Below, piece by piece: positions 1-8,834 of a DNA stretch of 64,000 nt (positions are counted from its first letter, which is position 1; each line of letters opens with the position of its first letter). Position numbers and translations under genes: made by a program. The notes beneath the pieces were generated by a model that was given only the letters and a program-made list of their open reading frames with translations, was not told where the DNA came from and did no database searches. The stretch is from Algorimicrobium sediminis (GTDB lineage: Bacteria; Bacteroidota; Bacteroidia; Flavobacteriales; Flavobacteriaceae), in contig NZ_JBHULS010000001.1 of NCBI RefSeq assembly GCF_042684585.1, positions 558,001 to 622,000 on the forward strand, written 5' to 3'.

Positions 1-266
1 TAGAAGCTCAATAATTTATTTCTTGCATCAAAGCTTTGGTAGTCTTCGCTAGCTTCTAAAACACGCATGGTGTTGTTGAAAAATATTTTGAAAATAGCTT
101 TCTCTAAAGCTTCAAACGACGCAAAGTGTTTGTAAAAATCGGCTTCATCAAAATTATTGTCTTTTGCAAATGCATACACGCTTTTTGGCGCCTGATTGTG
201 CATTAAAACATAGTCCATGTAAAATGAAATAAGCTTGTCCGGTGTCATGTTTTTCTTTTTTGCCAT
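1..266 (-). CDS. TetR-family-like regulator, N-terminal part (cut by window edge)
   Basis: The reading frame starts with ATG at 266 (minus) and runs open for 88 codons to the window edge, so only the N-terminal part is visible. The product begins MAKKKNMTPDKLISFYMDYV and continues with a helix-turn-helix-like stretch (KSVYAFAKDNNFDEADFYKH, about residues 28-47) followed by FEALEKAIFKIFF. The layout of helix, HTH ending in FYKHF, then FxALEK is that of TetR-type DNA-binding domains, and a family of this form is common in Flavobacteriaceae. The missing C-terminal half would hold the ligand domain. Neighbours give no clue to its target. TetR-like is inferred from pattern, not from a search. Confidence 0.72.
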   Translation of the reverse strand, partial: MAKKKNMTPDKLISFYMDYVLMHNQAPKSVYAFAKDNNFDEADFYKHFASFEALEKAIFKIFFNNTMRVLEASEDYQSFDARNKLLSF

Positions 267-856
267 AATAGTAAAATTCTTCGGTAAAGATACAAAATGT
301 TTAACAATTTTAATCAAAAGTTAAACACTAATTTTATAAAATTTTCTCACATAAAGATAGGGCTTTTAAAAGGTTTTTTATGGGGGTTTATTCTTTTATT
401 AACACAGGTTACTACAGCTGCCATCTTCCTGTTTTAGGGAGTTGAAGCGCTTGTTTAAATAGAATTGTTTAGCGCTTAAAAACAGCGTTTTAAAACCCGT
501 ATTTTGCTGTTTTTATGCTGCTTATTAACACATAGATTAAAAATGCGACACATAATTTGCTGGTAATTTTTTATTTTTAGGTTGAAGTAAAAGAAAGCTA
601 ATACCATTTTAAAAAACGTATTATTTTAACATTTAAGCAAATGGAAATTAGCTATAACGTGGATTGTATGGGGCTTTTTTATTGAAAAAATGGATAAAAC
701 CACGGACATAAATTCCTAAAAATTTGCGAGTTATTTGCATCAATTAGTAATTTAGGAAACTACAAGCGCCGAGTTATTTAAGTTTTACTTAACAAAAATT
801 AGAATGCTTTACCTGTATTTTTGACAATTAATAAGAACCAATTAAATTTTATATTC
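267..856. other. Long intergenic region, no gene seen
   Basis: This AT-rich stretch lies between the divergent TetR-like gene and the DUF2911 gene. No open frame with a plausible start and no tRNA-like or terminator-like fold stood out. AGCGCTT occurs twice about 30 bases apart (near 446 and 471), with no further periodicity. The only element I would mark is the TAnnTTTG box at 816-823. Confidence 0.5.
816..823 (+). promoter_or_regulatory. Possible -7 promoter box for the DUF2911 gene
   Basis: TATTTTTG fits the Bacteroidetes -7 consensus TAnnTTTG. It lies 33 bases before the chosen ATG at 857, but no clear TTG element sits about 19 bases upstream, so this is a weak call. Confidence 0.35.
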
Positions 857-1705
857 ATGAAAAAAGTAGTTTTATGTTTTGCCGCTTTGGTATGCACCAT
901 TGGCTTACAGGCGCAAGTTTCTACACCGGAGTCTAGTCCGTTTAGTAAGGTAGAACAAAAAGTTGGATTAACCGATGTTACCATCGAATATTCGCGACCA
1001 GGTGTTAAAGGGCGTACCATTTTTGGTGGTTTAGAAGCCTACGATAAAATGTGGCGCACGGGAGCCAACAAAAATACGGTTGTTACGTTTAGCGATCCGG
1101 TTACCATAAATGATTACAATTTGGAGGCAGGATCTTACGCGTTATTTACAAAGCCAGGAGCTTCTATTTGGGAAGTTTATTTTTATTCGGATACCAATAA
1201 TTGGGGAACGCCAAGAAACTGGGATGAGAGTAAAGTGGTTGCTATTGCTAAAATAAAAGCAGAAAAAACACCAGCTTTGGTAGAAACCTTTACTATTGAT
1301 ATTAACAATATTAAAACGGATTCCGCTGTCATGGAAATTAAGTGGGAAAATACGTCGGTGCGTGTGCCTTTTATGGTTCCAACAGACGAGAAAGTTTTAA
1401 AGTCTATAAACAGTGCTTTAAATGGGACACCTAAAGCAAGCGATTATTACGCTTCGGCTGCTTATTATTACAATGAAGGAAAGGACATAAAGCAAGCTAA
1501 AGAATGGATTGATAAAGCCATTAATATGATGGAAGAGCCTGCTTTTTATCAAATAAGACAACAGGCGTTAATTTATGCGCGCGCTGGCGATAAAGAAAAT
1601 GCTATTAAACTTGCTAAAGAATCTTTAGAAGCTTCAAAAAAAGCAGGGAATATGCAATACGTTAAATTTAACGAAGAATCGTTGAAAGAGTGGGGCGCTA
1701 ACTAA
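857..1705 (+). CDS. DUF2911 domain exported protein with TPR-like tail
   Basis: The product has 282 residues when started at the ATG at 857. An ATG 36 bases earlier is in frame, but the later one places a normal signal peptide (MKKVVLCFAALVCTIGLQAQ) at the N-terminus. Residues about 25-180 match the DUF2911 pattern: a VEQKVGLTDVTIEYSRPGVKGR-like opening, then MWRTGANKNTV, then a WEVYFYSDTNNWG segment. Residues about 195-280 form helical pairs rich in Ala and Tyr that resemble tetratricopeptide repeats. It is probably periplasmic or surface-exposed, and the family's biochemical role is unknown. Its stop overlaps the next start (TAATG), so the two genes are translationally coupled. Confidence 0.85.
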   Translation: MKKVVLCFAALVCTIGLQAQVSTPESSPFSKVEQKVGLTDVTIEYSRPGVKGRTIFGGLEAYDKMWRTGANKNTVVTFSDPVTINDYNLEAGSYALFTKPGASIWEVYFYSDTNNWGTPRNWDESKVVAIAKIKAEKTPALVETFTIDINNIKTDSAVMEIKWENTSVRVPFMVPTDEKVLKSINSALNGTPKASDYYASAAYYYNEGKDIKQAKEWIDKAINMMEEPAFYQIRQQALIYARAGDKENAIKLAKESLEASKKAGNMQYVKFNEESLKEWGAN

Positions 1706-2304
1706 TGATTAGGCGTCTTGGTTTTTTCAGCATACTAGTATTACTTTCCGTGACAGCTGTGTCGCAAGAAGCGGAATGGTTATCCGGAACCTTATTTGTT
1801 ACGGATGGAAGTGTTAAAAGTGGTATGGTTAAAATACCACAGCCAACAAAATCCATAAGAATTGGCGCCAATAAAATTGCGTTCAAATTAGATGAAAATG
1901 CAAAAACGGAACGGTTTAAAAATTCCGAAATCGCTTCGGTTATTTTAAACTCTGAAGCGCATGGTAGCGCTAAATATGTAATGGTTATAGTTGACAAGAA
2001 GCCTGCCCTGCTTAAGGAGGTAGACATTATTGGTAATCTAACCATTTATTCCAGAAATATGGAAATTAATCATGCAGGGGCTTATGGTATTTGGTTTTCC
2101 AACAACTACAACGAGCTTTTTGTGAAGCGCACTAATGAAAAGGCAGTATTTGAGATTTTAAGTGCCACACGCGGTATTAATTATTTCAAAAAGCAGGTTG
2201 CAGCTTATTTTTCCTCTTGTACTGCAGTTGTTAAAGCGGCAGGGCAGGTAGCTAAAAAAGCAGATGCTTTACCAGCTTTACAAAAGTATGCGTCCTGTTT
2301 GTAA
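1705..2304 (+). CDS. Secreted protein of unknown function
   Basis: The product has 199 residues and I do not recognise the family. It starts at the ATG that overlaps the DUF2911 stop codon, so it is almost certainly co-transcribed and coupled with that gene. The N-terminus (MIRRLGFFSILVLLSVTAVSQ) is a signal peptide. The mature part begins with a short beta-rich segment (GTLFVTDGSVKSGMVKIP) of a kind seen in small exported Bacteroidetes proteins, and the tail is Ala/Lys-rich and helical with two cysteines. A Rho-independent terminator follows after 17 bases. A shared role with the DUF2911 protein is inference from coupling only. Confidence 0.7.
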   Translation: MIRRLGFFSILVLLSVTAVSQEAEWLSGTLFVTDGSVKSGMVKIPQPTKSIRIGANKIAFKLDENAKTERFKNSEIASVILNSEAHGSAKYVMVIVDKKPALLKEVDIIGNLTIYSRNMEINHAGAYGIWFSNNYNELFVKRTNEKAVFEILSATRGINYFKKQVAAYFSSCTAVVKAAGQVAKKADALPALQKYASCL

Positions 2305-2321
2305 AAATTTTTAGGCAATAT

Positions 2322-2353
2322 AAAAGCGACACTTTAATGTGTCGCTTTTTTTT
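2322..2353 (+). terminator. Rho-independent terminator, probably bidirectional
   Basis: A perfect 11-bp stem (AAAAGCGACAC / GTGTCGCTTTT) with a six-base loop is followed by a T-run. It closes the DUF2911 operon. The A-run on the left lets it serve the convergent XRE gene ending at 2356 as well. Confidence 0.85.
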
Positions 2354-2355
2354 TA

Positions 2356-2559
2356 TTAATCATCGGAAGGCTCTAATATAAATAAGGCCTCTACGGGTTT
2401 GTTGAATAGTCGGGCTAACTTTAAAGCTAAAACAGTTGATGGCACAAATTTGTTTTTTTCAATAGCATTAATAGATTGCCTGGAAACTCCAATAGCCTTG
2501 GCTAAATCAGCTTGTGTCATGTTATGGCGGGCGCGCTCTACTTTTAAATTATTGGTCAT
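2356..2559 (-). CDS. Small XRE-type helix-turn-helix regulator
   Basis: A 67-residue protein that is almost entirely one Cro/C1-type HTH domain: NLKVERARHNMTQADLAKAI, then GVSRQSINAIEKNKFVPS, which is the classic turn and recognition helix, and a C-terminal LARLFNKPVEALF helix. Stand-alone regulators of this kind in Bacteroidetes and Firmicutes commonly sit in an operon with a small membrane protein and control their own promoter. Here the start overlaps the 3' end of the upstream membrane-protein gene by 11 bases, which is that arrangement. Two dyads upstream of the pair are candidate operators. Confidence 0.9.
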   Translation of the reverse strand: MTNNLKVERARHNMTQADLAKAIGVSRQSINAIEKNKFVPSTVLALKLARLFNKPVEALFILEPSDD

Positions 2560-3025
2560 CTTCAGTAGATTTAAATTTTAAAAAGTTAAAGCGAATAATA
2601 AAAATAAATAGAGGCGTGAACATGTTAAAAATTAAAACATCAAAAAATAGCATATCGTACACAAACAAAACAGTAAACGCTAAAATAGCATAATTTACAA
2701 CAATGGCCCATACAAGCGATTCGGAGCGAAGTTTGTATATAAATTCGTCTTCAATTTTCTCTTTAGTGAAACCAACCAGTAGTCCGCCAAAAATAATAAG
2801 TAAGGCGGCTAGTTCGTCTAAAATACTATTGTCTTGAAGTATAAACCAGCCCACGTCTGTTTTATTAAAAAAATCGGAGCCGTTATAAATATTTAAAACC
2901 TTAATGGTTAAAACATCCGAATCAAAGCCTAAAACATATACAGTAATACCAAAAATTGTCCCCAGTATTAATAAAATCCATCCCAGTGGTTTATACTTAT
3001 GCGGTAATAAATAATTTGTTTTCAT
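2549..3025 (-). CDS. Four-helix integral membrane protein of unknown function, partner of XRE regulator
   Basis: A 158-residue protein with four predicted membrane helices: around residues 13-33 (LGWILLILGTIFGITVYVLG), 72-88 (LAALLIIFGGLLVG), 105-122 (LVWAIVVNYAILAFTVLF) and 127-148. A soluble loop of about 35 residues (FDSDVLTIKVLNIYNGSDFF) separates helices one and two. I do not recognise a named family. It is the first gene of a two-gene operon with the XRE regulator, and the 11-base overlap implies coupled translation. Its role in sensing or signalling is unproven. Confidence 0.75.
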   Translation of the reverse strand: MKTNYLLPHKYKPLGWILLILGTIFGITVYVLGFDSDVLTIKVLNIYNGSDFFNKTDVGWFILQDNSILDELAALLIIFGGLLVGFTKEKIEDEFIYKLRSESLVWAIVVNYAILAFTVLFVYDMLFFDVLIFNMFTPLFIFIIRFNFLKFKSTEDDQ

Positions 3026-3054
3026 AGGATATCTATATTTATATCATAAATGTA

Positions 3055-3112
3055 ATGTAAACTTTACATATTGACAAATATTTATTACTAAAAGTAATTT
3101 GTACTTTACAAA
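3055..3112 (-). promoter_or_regulatory. Two dyads flanking a -7-like box; candidate XRE autoregulatory operators
   Basis: Dyad one at 3055-3069 is ATGTAAA-C-TTTACAT and dyad two at 3098-3112 is TTTGTA-CTT-TACAAA. Both contain ACTTTACA, and their centres are 43 bp apart (about four helical turns). Between them, at 3075-3082, the minus strand reads AATATTTG, one mismatch from TAnnTTTG. The dyads would thus cover the start of transcription and the -33 region of the membrane protein/XRE operon. Binding by the XRE protein is inference. Confidence 0.5.
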
Positions 3113-3170
3113 ATAAACTGCTTTGAACCCTAGATCTTGATTAAAAAATTTTTAAAAGTGCCGTATGAGT

Positions 3171-4853
3171 CTATTTTGTTTTAAGTTGTAGCAGCATGGC
3201 TATGGCCATTACAATGGCACAACCAATAAAGTTAAGCCATAAAAATGGTAAGTTAATAATTTGGTATAAATCCAGTAAAAACAGCAGTATTATTAAAATT
3301 TGCGTTATGATAGCGGCCGTAAAAACGGCTTTGCCTTTTACCCATTTAACAAAAAATGCCAGTAGGAAAATACCTAGAACATTGCCATAAAATATGGAGC
3401 CAATAATATTTACCAACTGAATTAAGTTTTCTGCCAAATTAGCAATACAAGCCACTAGTATCGCCACAATACCCCAACCAAATGTAAACCAACGAGAGAT
3501 TTTTACCATTTCCGAATCGGAGCGCGGTCGTGTATTTCTTTTATACAAATCAATAGTAGTGGTAGATGCTAAAGCATTTAGTTCGCTTGAGGTGCTGGAC
3601 ATGGCCGCGCTTAAAATAACAGCCAACAACAAACCAATTAAGCCCTTGGGTAGGTTGTTTAGTATAAAACTGATAAAAACGTAATCTTTGTCGTTGCTTT
3701 CCACTTTAATGCCTTTTACGTCGCCAGCCTTGTCAATTAAATAGCGCGCTCGTTTTCGTAAGCTATCATTTTTGGCGTTTGCCTGTGCAACTTCGGCAAT
3801 TGTATTTTCGTTTTTGTCTGCAATAAATTGAGCTATAAGGGTTTGTTTCTTGTTAAATACGGCATCCTGTTCCGCTTGAATACTTTCAAATTCCGAGGCA
3901 AATTCTGTATCTAAAACCACTTGCGTAGCTACCGGGTTAAAGTTTACAGGCGCTTGGTTAAATTGATAAAACACGAAAACCATAACCCCAACTAGTAAAA
4001 TAAAAAATTGCATAGGAATTTTAAAGAGGCCATTAAACATAAGACCTAGTTGCATTTCCCGTACCGATTTTCCAGAAACATAGCGTTGAACCTGACTTTG
4101 GTCTGTTCCAAAATACGACAGCATTAAAAAGGTGCCACCAATAAGGCCTGTCCAAACGGTATACCTATTATCTAAATCGAATGAAAAATCTAAAATATTC
4201 ATTTTACCACTAGCCCCTGCAATATCCAGCGCATTACTAAACGTAATGTTGTCTGGCAGCTTGTTAACAATAAGAATAAAAGCCACCACCATACCGGTAA
4301 AAATTACAACCATTTGGTGTTTTTGTGTTACGTTAACCGCTTTAGTACCGCCAGACACGGTGTAAATAATAACAAGTATGCCAATTATAATGTTTAAAAG
4401 CAGTAAATTCCAACCCAGAACCACAGATAAAATAATGGCCGGTGCAAAAATAGTAATACCAGCTGCCAAGCCACGTTGAATTAAAAAGAGACAGGCCGTT
4501 AAGGTTCTGGTTTTTAAATCGAATCGGTTTTCTAGAAATTCATAAGCTGTGTACACATTTAATCTGTGATACAAGGGTATAAAAACCATGCAGATTACAA
4601 TCATGGCTATTGGTAGTCCGAAATAAAATTGAACAAAACCCATACCATCGTTAAAAGCTTGACCAGGTGTAGACAAAAAGGTTATAGCACTAGCTTGTGT
4701 GGCCATTACAGATAAACCAATAGTCCACCATTTGGAACTATTACCGCCTTTTAAAAAATCCTGTACATTTTTGCTGCCACGCGTTTGGTAGGTTCCGTAG
4801 GCAACAATTGTTATTAAGGTAATTGACAGTACAATCCAGTCCAGTGTTTGCAT
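3171..4853 (-). CDS. Sodium:solute symporter (SSS family)
   Basis: A 560-residue inner-membrane protein with about thirteen hydrophobic segments. The N-terminal signature region reads GGNSSKWWTIGLSVMATQAS followed by ITFLSTPGQAF, typical of SSS transporters, which use the sodium gradient to import sugars, sialic acid, amino acids or similar solutes. A charged, soluble insertion at about residues 325-395 (rich in Glu, Lys, Gln, Ala) separates two membrane helices and is seen in Bacteroidetes members. The substrate cannot be read from sequence. It is the last gene of an operon with a PIG-L-type protein and a 33-codon ORF that ends 2 bases before this start. The neighbour suggests an N-acetylated or glycosidic substrate, but that is inference. 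Confidence 0.92.
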   Translation of the reverse strand: MQTLDWIVLSITLITIVAYGTYQTRGSKNVQDFLKGGNSSKWWTIGLSVMATQASAITFLSTPGQAFNDGMGFVQFYFGLPIAMIVICMVFIPLYHRLNVYTAYEFLENRFDLKTRTLTACLFLIQRGLAAGITIFAPAIILSVVLGWNLLLLNIIIGILVIIYTVSGGTKAVNVTQKHQMVVIFTGMVVAFILIVNKLPDNITFSNALDIAGASGKMNILDFSFDLDNRYTVWTGLIGGTFLMLSYFGTDQSQVQRYVSGKSVREMQLGLMFNGLFKIPMQFFILLVGVMVFVFYQFNQAPVNFNPVATQVVLDTEFASEFESIQAEQDAVFNKKQTLIAQFIADKNENTIAEVAQANAKNDSLRKRARYLIDKAGDVKGIKVESNDKDYVFISFILNNLPKGLIGLLLAVILSAAMSSTSSELNALASTTTIDLYKRNTRPRSDSEMVKISRWFTFGWGIVAILVACIANLAENLIQLVNIIGSIFYGNVLGIFLLAFFVKWVKGKAVFTAAIITQILIILLFLLDLYQIINLPFLWLNFIGCAIVMAIAMLLQLKTK

Positions 4854-4855
4854 AA

Positions 4856-4957
4856 TTAAAAGGCTTGCATAATAAAATAAAACGCGATTATGTAAAGTAT
4901 GTTAGCTACCAGTAGTATGGTATACATTTTTTTCCATTGGTATTTATCTTGTATCAT
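4856..4957 (-). CDS. 33-codon single-span membrane miniprotein
   Basis: A short frame starting at the ATG at 4957 encodes 33 residues. A charged head (MIQDKYQWKK) is followed by a hydrophobic stretch of about 20 residues (MYTILLVANILYIIAFYFIM) and a short tail (QAF). It fills the gap between the PIG-L gene (22 bases upstream) and the symporter (2 bases downstream) with no slack. That packing, together with a well-formed membrane helix, argues it is translated. It may help the symporter fold or assemble, as small subunits do in other transporters. No family name is known to me. Confidence 0.6.
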   Translation of the reverse strand: MIQDKYQWKKMYTILLVANILYIIAFYFIMQAF

Positions 4958-4979
4958 ATTCCGGATATATTTTTAATGT

Positions 4980-7478
4980 TTAATTTCCTAAAGATAGCAT
5001 ATTGGCAAATAGCCTGTAAGCACCCGAAACGCCGGCAGGAAACTCTCTAAAAAAGCTTAAACCGGTATAAACGTAGTAGCCTTTACCGTATTTTGCAACA
5101 AGCAAACTGCCTAGTTTAGGTGTTTCGCCCTTATCCTGCATAGATAAAATAGGTGTAAATTGACTACCCCATGAATCGGGAAAATACAAGCCACGTTCTT
5201 GCGTCCAGTTTTCAAAATCCGCTTGCGTAATCTTATTTGGTTCATTTAAAACAGGATGATGAGGTGCTACAAAAGTAACTGCGGCGGCCTCGTTGGTTAC
5301 GCGGTTCCGGGATAGCTGCAAAGGAAAAGGGGCTAGTTTGTTGGTTACCAATTCATGGCTGGTATTGTATTGTACAATCATGTTACCACCATTTTTTACA
5401 AAATCGAATAAAATAGCCTGTTTAAATTTTAAGGTTTCTACGGTATTGTAAGCGCGAATACCTAATACAACCGCATCAAAATTTTGTAAGTTTTTGGCGG
5501 TTATAGCATCTGGTTCTAAAATAGTTACCTGATAGCCAATTTGCTGTAAGCTTTCTGGAACCATATCGCCAGCTCCAGCAATATAAGCTATGTTTTTGCC
5601 TTTTTTACTAATATTTAGGCGTACCACCTTACTTTCGCTAGGTAGTAAAACTGTCTGAAAAGGTATGTGGTTGTAATCTATTTCAATAAGTTCGTTTGTG
5701 TAAATGTTTTCCTGTATGGTAATGGCCGGTTTAATATAGCCTTCACTGTTATTTTTTGGGGGTGTAATGGAAAATAGTATTGTTTCTTCAGCTCCTTTAT
5801 TTTGAATGGTTACAACAGCATTTTTGGGAGAAACCAACCAGCCTTCGGGTACTTCAATATGAACATTGCCAGAAATATTTGCCCTTCCAGCCTTTACAAT
5901 TACGGGAATTTGTTTGGAGTTTTCAGTATCGAAAATAATAACTTTTTCTGCTATTTTAACAGCGGCTTCTGGTATAATTTCGAAAGGTTTATACACTTCA
6001 CCTTTTACTGGATCGTTTGTTTTATACACAATTGGCTTGGTAAACGGAATTGTGGTACCTGCAATAGTAACTTGAAATGTTACCTGAAACACGCTGGGAG
6101 TTTCAGGTTTGCCTATTAGCTTACTATTGGGTACTTTATACATACCTAAAGTTCCTTTTTGGGTTAACCAATAAGGTGTGGTAATAGGACTTTTATTGGC
6201 ATCTGGAGTAAGTAAACTGTCGGTAATTTGTAACTTTTTATTATTCACTAGAGCTGAATTTATGGTTTTTTCTATACCGTTGGCGTTTGTATAACTTTCT
6301 AGCGTAATTGGCGCTTTGCTTCTGTTTATGGCTTCCAACGAAAGTACAACCGTTTGGTTTGAGGTAACTTGGTTTGTTTCTGCAACGACCTCCAAAAATA
6401 ACCCGGCGCATGCTGCTATTACCGCTTTTATTTCTTTCAATTTAACTGTTTTCCAAGTGCTGTTTTCAAGCGCTTGTATAGCTTTATAGGCTGCTACTAA
6501 TTGCGGAATTGAAGCTGCCGGATTTTTAAAATCATACTGCGCTTCAACCTGTTTTAATAGGGTTCCTATTGCCGCACCACCTTTTAGCCTGTTCCAAGTG
6601 GTGTCTATACCATCAAATAGGTTGTAAGGCGGGTTGGGCATTGTTCCTTTTATGAGTTCAAGATACTCCATAGCGGAGCCCCGAGATCCTGTATTACCAA
6701 ATCCTTGCGACTTGTGCTGACTTCTACTTAAAGCGGCTATTTCTGGGTTACTTAAACCTTTAGAAGGATAATAGGTGCCTGTTTCAATGCCTATTAAATT
6801 ACTTTTATCGGCTTCATCAAATTTTTCCTGACTACCATAAAACCACCAAGAGGTATTAAAAAGAAGGCGTTTTGGTTGCCAAGTCGTTAAACTATCTAAT
6901 TGTTTTGGATAAACCGAAGCTTGGTTAGCCAATTCAAAAGCTTCCAAACTTAATAGCGCCGAACCTGTATGGTGGCCGTGTGTTCTTCCTTGACTACGAT
7001 GATCAAAACGGTTAATTATAATGTCTGGTTGAAACCGTCTGATAGCCAAAACCACATCGCTTAAAACGGCTTCTTTGTTCCAAATAGCAAAGGTTTCGTC
7101 TGGGTGTTTGGAATAGCCAAAGTCGTTGGCTCGGGTAAAGAGTTGTTCACCGCCATCTATACGTCTGGCAGCTAAAAGCTCTTGGGTTCTAATAACACCT
7201 AAAAGCTCTCTAATTTCCGGACCAATCAGGTTTTGACCACCATCGCCGCGTGTAAGCGATAAGTAAGCCGTACGTGCTTTTATACCATTGGCGTAGTAGG
7301 AGATAAGGCGCGTGTTTTCGTCGTCTGGGTGTGCTGCTACATACAAAACAGAGCCTAAAAAATTAAGCTTTTTTATGGCTTCGTATATATCTGAACTATT
7401 TGGTTTTTGGGGTTTTTGAGCGTATGATAGGGAGGTGGATATTAAGGCAAAAAATAGAATGCGTAAAATTTTTGTCAT
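4980..7478 (-). CDS. PIG-L/LmbE family deacetylase-like exported protein with C-terminal GATase-like domain
   Basis: An 832-residue protein with a signal peptide (residues 1-20, ending LSYAQ). The PIG-L domain covers about residues 35-260 and has the zinc motif AHPDDE at 49-54, TRGDGGQN downstream and RSQGRTHGHHTGS near residue 165. This family removes N-acetyl groups from N-acetylglucosamine-type substrates. Residues about 360-620 look like beta-sandwich domains, and about 640-832 resemble a class I glutamine-amidotransferase-like fold (IAYIAGAGDMVPESLQQIGY, VVLGIRAYN, GGNMIVQYN). This long architecture is typical of Bacteroidetes and is presumably periplasmic. It heads the operon with a miniprotein and an SSS symporter, suggesting periplasmic processing of a sugar derivative before uptake; this is inference. 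Confidence 0.88.
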   Translation of the reverse strand: MTKILRILFFALISTSLSYAQKPQKPNSSDIYEAIKKLNFLGSVLYVAAHPDDENTRLISYYANGIKARTAYLSLTRGDGGQNLIGPEIRELLGVIRTQELLAARRIDGGEQLFTRANDFGYSKHPDETFAIWNKEAVLSDVVLAIRRFQPDIIINRFDHRSQGRTHGHHTGSALLSLEAFELANQASVYPKQLDSLTTWQPKRLLFNTSWWFYGSQEKFDEADKSNLIGIETGTYYPSKGLSNPEIAALSRSQHKSQGFGNTGSRGSAMEYLELIKGTMPNPPYNLFDGIDTTWNRLKGGAAIGTLLKQVEAQYDFKNPAASIPQLVAAYKAIQALENSTWKTVKLKEIKAVIAACAGLFLEVVAETNQVTSNQTVVLSLEAINRSKAPITLESYTNANGIEKTINSALVNNKKLQITDSLLTPDANKSPITTPYWLTQKGTLGMYKVPNSKLIGKPETPSVFQVTFQVTIAGTTIPFTKPIVYKTNDPVKGEVYKPFEIIPEAAVKIAEKVIIFDTENSKQIPVIVKAGRANISGNVHIEVPEGWLVSPKNAVVTIQNKGAEETILFSITPPKNNSEGYIKPAITIQENIYTNELIEIDYNHIPFQTVLLPSESKVVRLNISKKGKNIAYIAGAGDMVPESLQQIGYQVTILEPDAITAKNLQNFDAVVLGIRAYNTVETLKFKQAILFDFVKNGGNMIVQYNTSHELVTNKLAPFPLQLSRNRVTNEAAAVTFVAPHHPVLNEPNKITQADFENWTQERGLYFPDSWGSQFTPILSMQDKGETPKLGSLLVAKYGKGYYVYTGLSFFREFPAGVSGAYRLFANMLSLGN

Positions 7479-7498
7479 AATGGCGTTTGCTAAAAAAC

Positions 7499-7506
7499 CA
7501 AATATA
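7499..7506 (-). promoter_or_regulatory. -7 promoter box for the PIG-L/symporter operon
   Basis: The minus strand reads TATATTTG (plus-strand CAAATATA), an exact TAnnTTTG match 21 bases before the PIG-L start codon. No good TTTG element is seen at the expected distance upstream. Confidence 0.4.
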
Positions 7507-7734
7507 AGAAAGAGCTAGGCCATTTGCTTTATTTTAAAGCTTTTTTAACGCTCCTAACTAAAATAACAATCTGCTTGCTGTGTTATGAATACCCCAATGC
7601 GCTCTTGTAATTTTGAAAGATTTGGGAACCACAAAAAAGTAATATTTAAAACAATGGTTCCCGCCGTTTTTAGGGTATTTTGCCTTAATAATTTCTGAAA
7701 AAAAAACGGAATGGTGCATTACATTTAAAGCACA

Positions 7735-8802
7735 TTAAAGCCATTTTTTGCGTTTAAAATAATACCGCATGCCAATAAAAATAAGTACCATAACAAGCCA
7801 TAAAATATAATAACTGTGCTTGTAGTGAAGCTCTGGCATGTGGTCGAAATTCATACCATAAACACCCGCAATAAATGTTAGCGGAATAAATATAGTAGCA
7901 ATAATGGTAAGGACTTTCATAACCTCGTTCATTTTATTGCTAATGGTTGTCATGTACATATCCATTAAACTCCAAATCATTTCCCGAAAAATATCGATAC
8001 TATCGGATAGCTGAATTATATGATCGTAAACATCGTTGTAAAATTGAAGGTTTTTTTGCAGAATTAAATGGCTATCTGTTTTTTGAATGCGACTAATTAT
8101 TTCACGCAGCGGAAAAATGGCGCGCCTAACTTTAAGCAATTCTTTTTTTAGGTTTAAAACCTGCTGACTTAAATCTTCTTTTATGGTACCATTAAACAGT
8201 AAATCTTCTAAATCTTCCACTTTATTGCCCATGGTTTCACTAACAATATAATAATGGTCCACCACTGCATCCATTAAGGCATACAGTAAATAATCTGACC
8301 CCATGGTTCTAATGCGGCCTTTGCCAGCGCGCAAGCGTTCGCGAACGGTATCAAAAACGTCGCCTTCTGCTTCCTGGAAGGTAAGTACATAATTATTGCC
8401 CAAAACCATACTAACTTGTTCTATGGTTATATTTTCGTCGGCATCGTAGTATAACATTTTAAGCGATACAAAAATATAATCTTCGTATTCGTCAATTTTT
8501 GGGCGTTGCGAGGTGTTTACAATATCCTCTAACACCAAGGGGTGTAGGTTGTAATGTTTACCAATTTTTTCAATATCGTCTATGTGGTTTAAACCATTAA
8601 TATTTATCCACGTTATTGAATCTGTAAATTTGTATTGAAAAGCATCGGAAATATGTGCGAGTTCTTGTTCGGTTATAAAATCTGGTCCATAATCGAAGGA
8701 CTCAATAAAGAGTGCTTGTTTGTTTTTTTCGCCCGTATAAATAAGTGTTCCAGGCGATTTACCAACGTGTTTTTTATATTTTGTGGTTCTCTTTTTTTTC
8801 AT
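7735..8802 (-). CDS. corA: CorA-type magnesium/cobalt transporter
   Basis: A 355-residue protein of the CorA metal ion channel family. The long N-terminal cytoplasmic domain (about 1-290) has the expected alpha/beta then helical pattern. The two C-terminal membrane helices carry the family signature YGMN (in AGVYGMNFDHMPEL, near residue 320) at the pore mouth, and a basic tail (YYFKRKKWL) follows the second helix. It mediates Mg2+ (and Co2+/Ni2+) influx through a homopentameric inner-membrane pore. It is the last gene of the DUF2520-to-CorA operon, 32 bases after the MscS-type gene, so two ion channels are made together. Confidence 0.95.
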   Translation of the reverse strand: MKKKRTTKYKKHVGKSPGTLIYTGEKNKQALFIESFDYGPDFITEQELAHISDAFQYKFTDSITWININGLNHIDDIEKIGKHYNLHPLVLEDIVNTSQRPKIDEYEDYIFVSLKMLYYDADENITIEQVSMVLGNNYVLTFQEAEGDVFDTVRERLRAGKGRIRTMGSDYLLYALMDAVVDHYYIVSETMGNKVEDLEDLLFNGTIKEDLSQQVLNLKKELLKVRRAIFPLREIISRIQKTDSHLILQKNLQFYNDVYDHIIQLSDSIDIFREMIWSLMDMYMTTISNKMNEVMKVLTIIATIFIPLTFIAGVYGMNFDHMPELHYKHSYYILWLVMVLIFIGMRYYFKRKKWL

Positions 8803-8834
8803 ATTTCTGAAAATTACAACAATTTTCCGAAAAT

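Noticed and set aside
821..856. Earlier in-frame ATG for the DUF2911 gene
   Set aside because: It would add 12 residues before a clean signal peptide and would start inside the likely promoter box.
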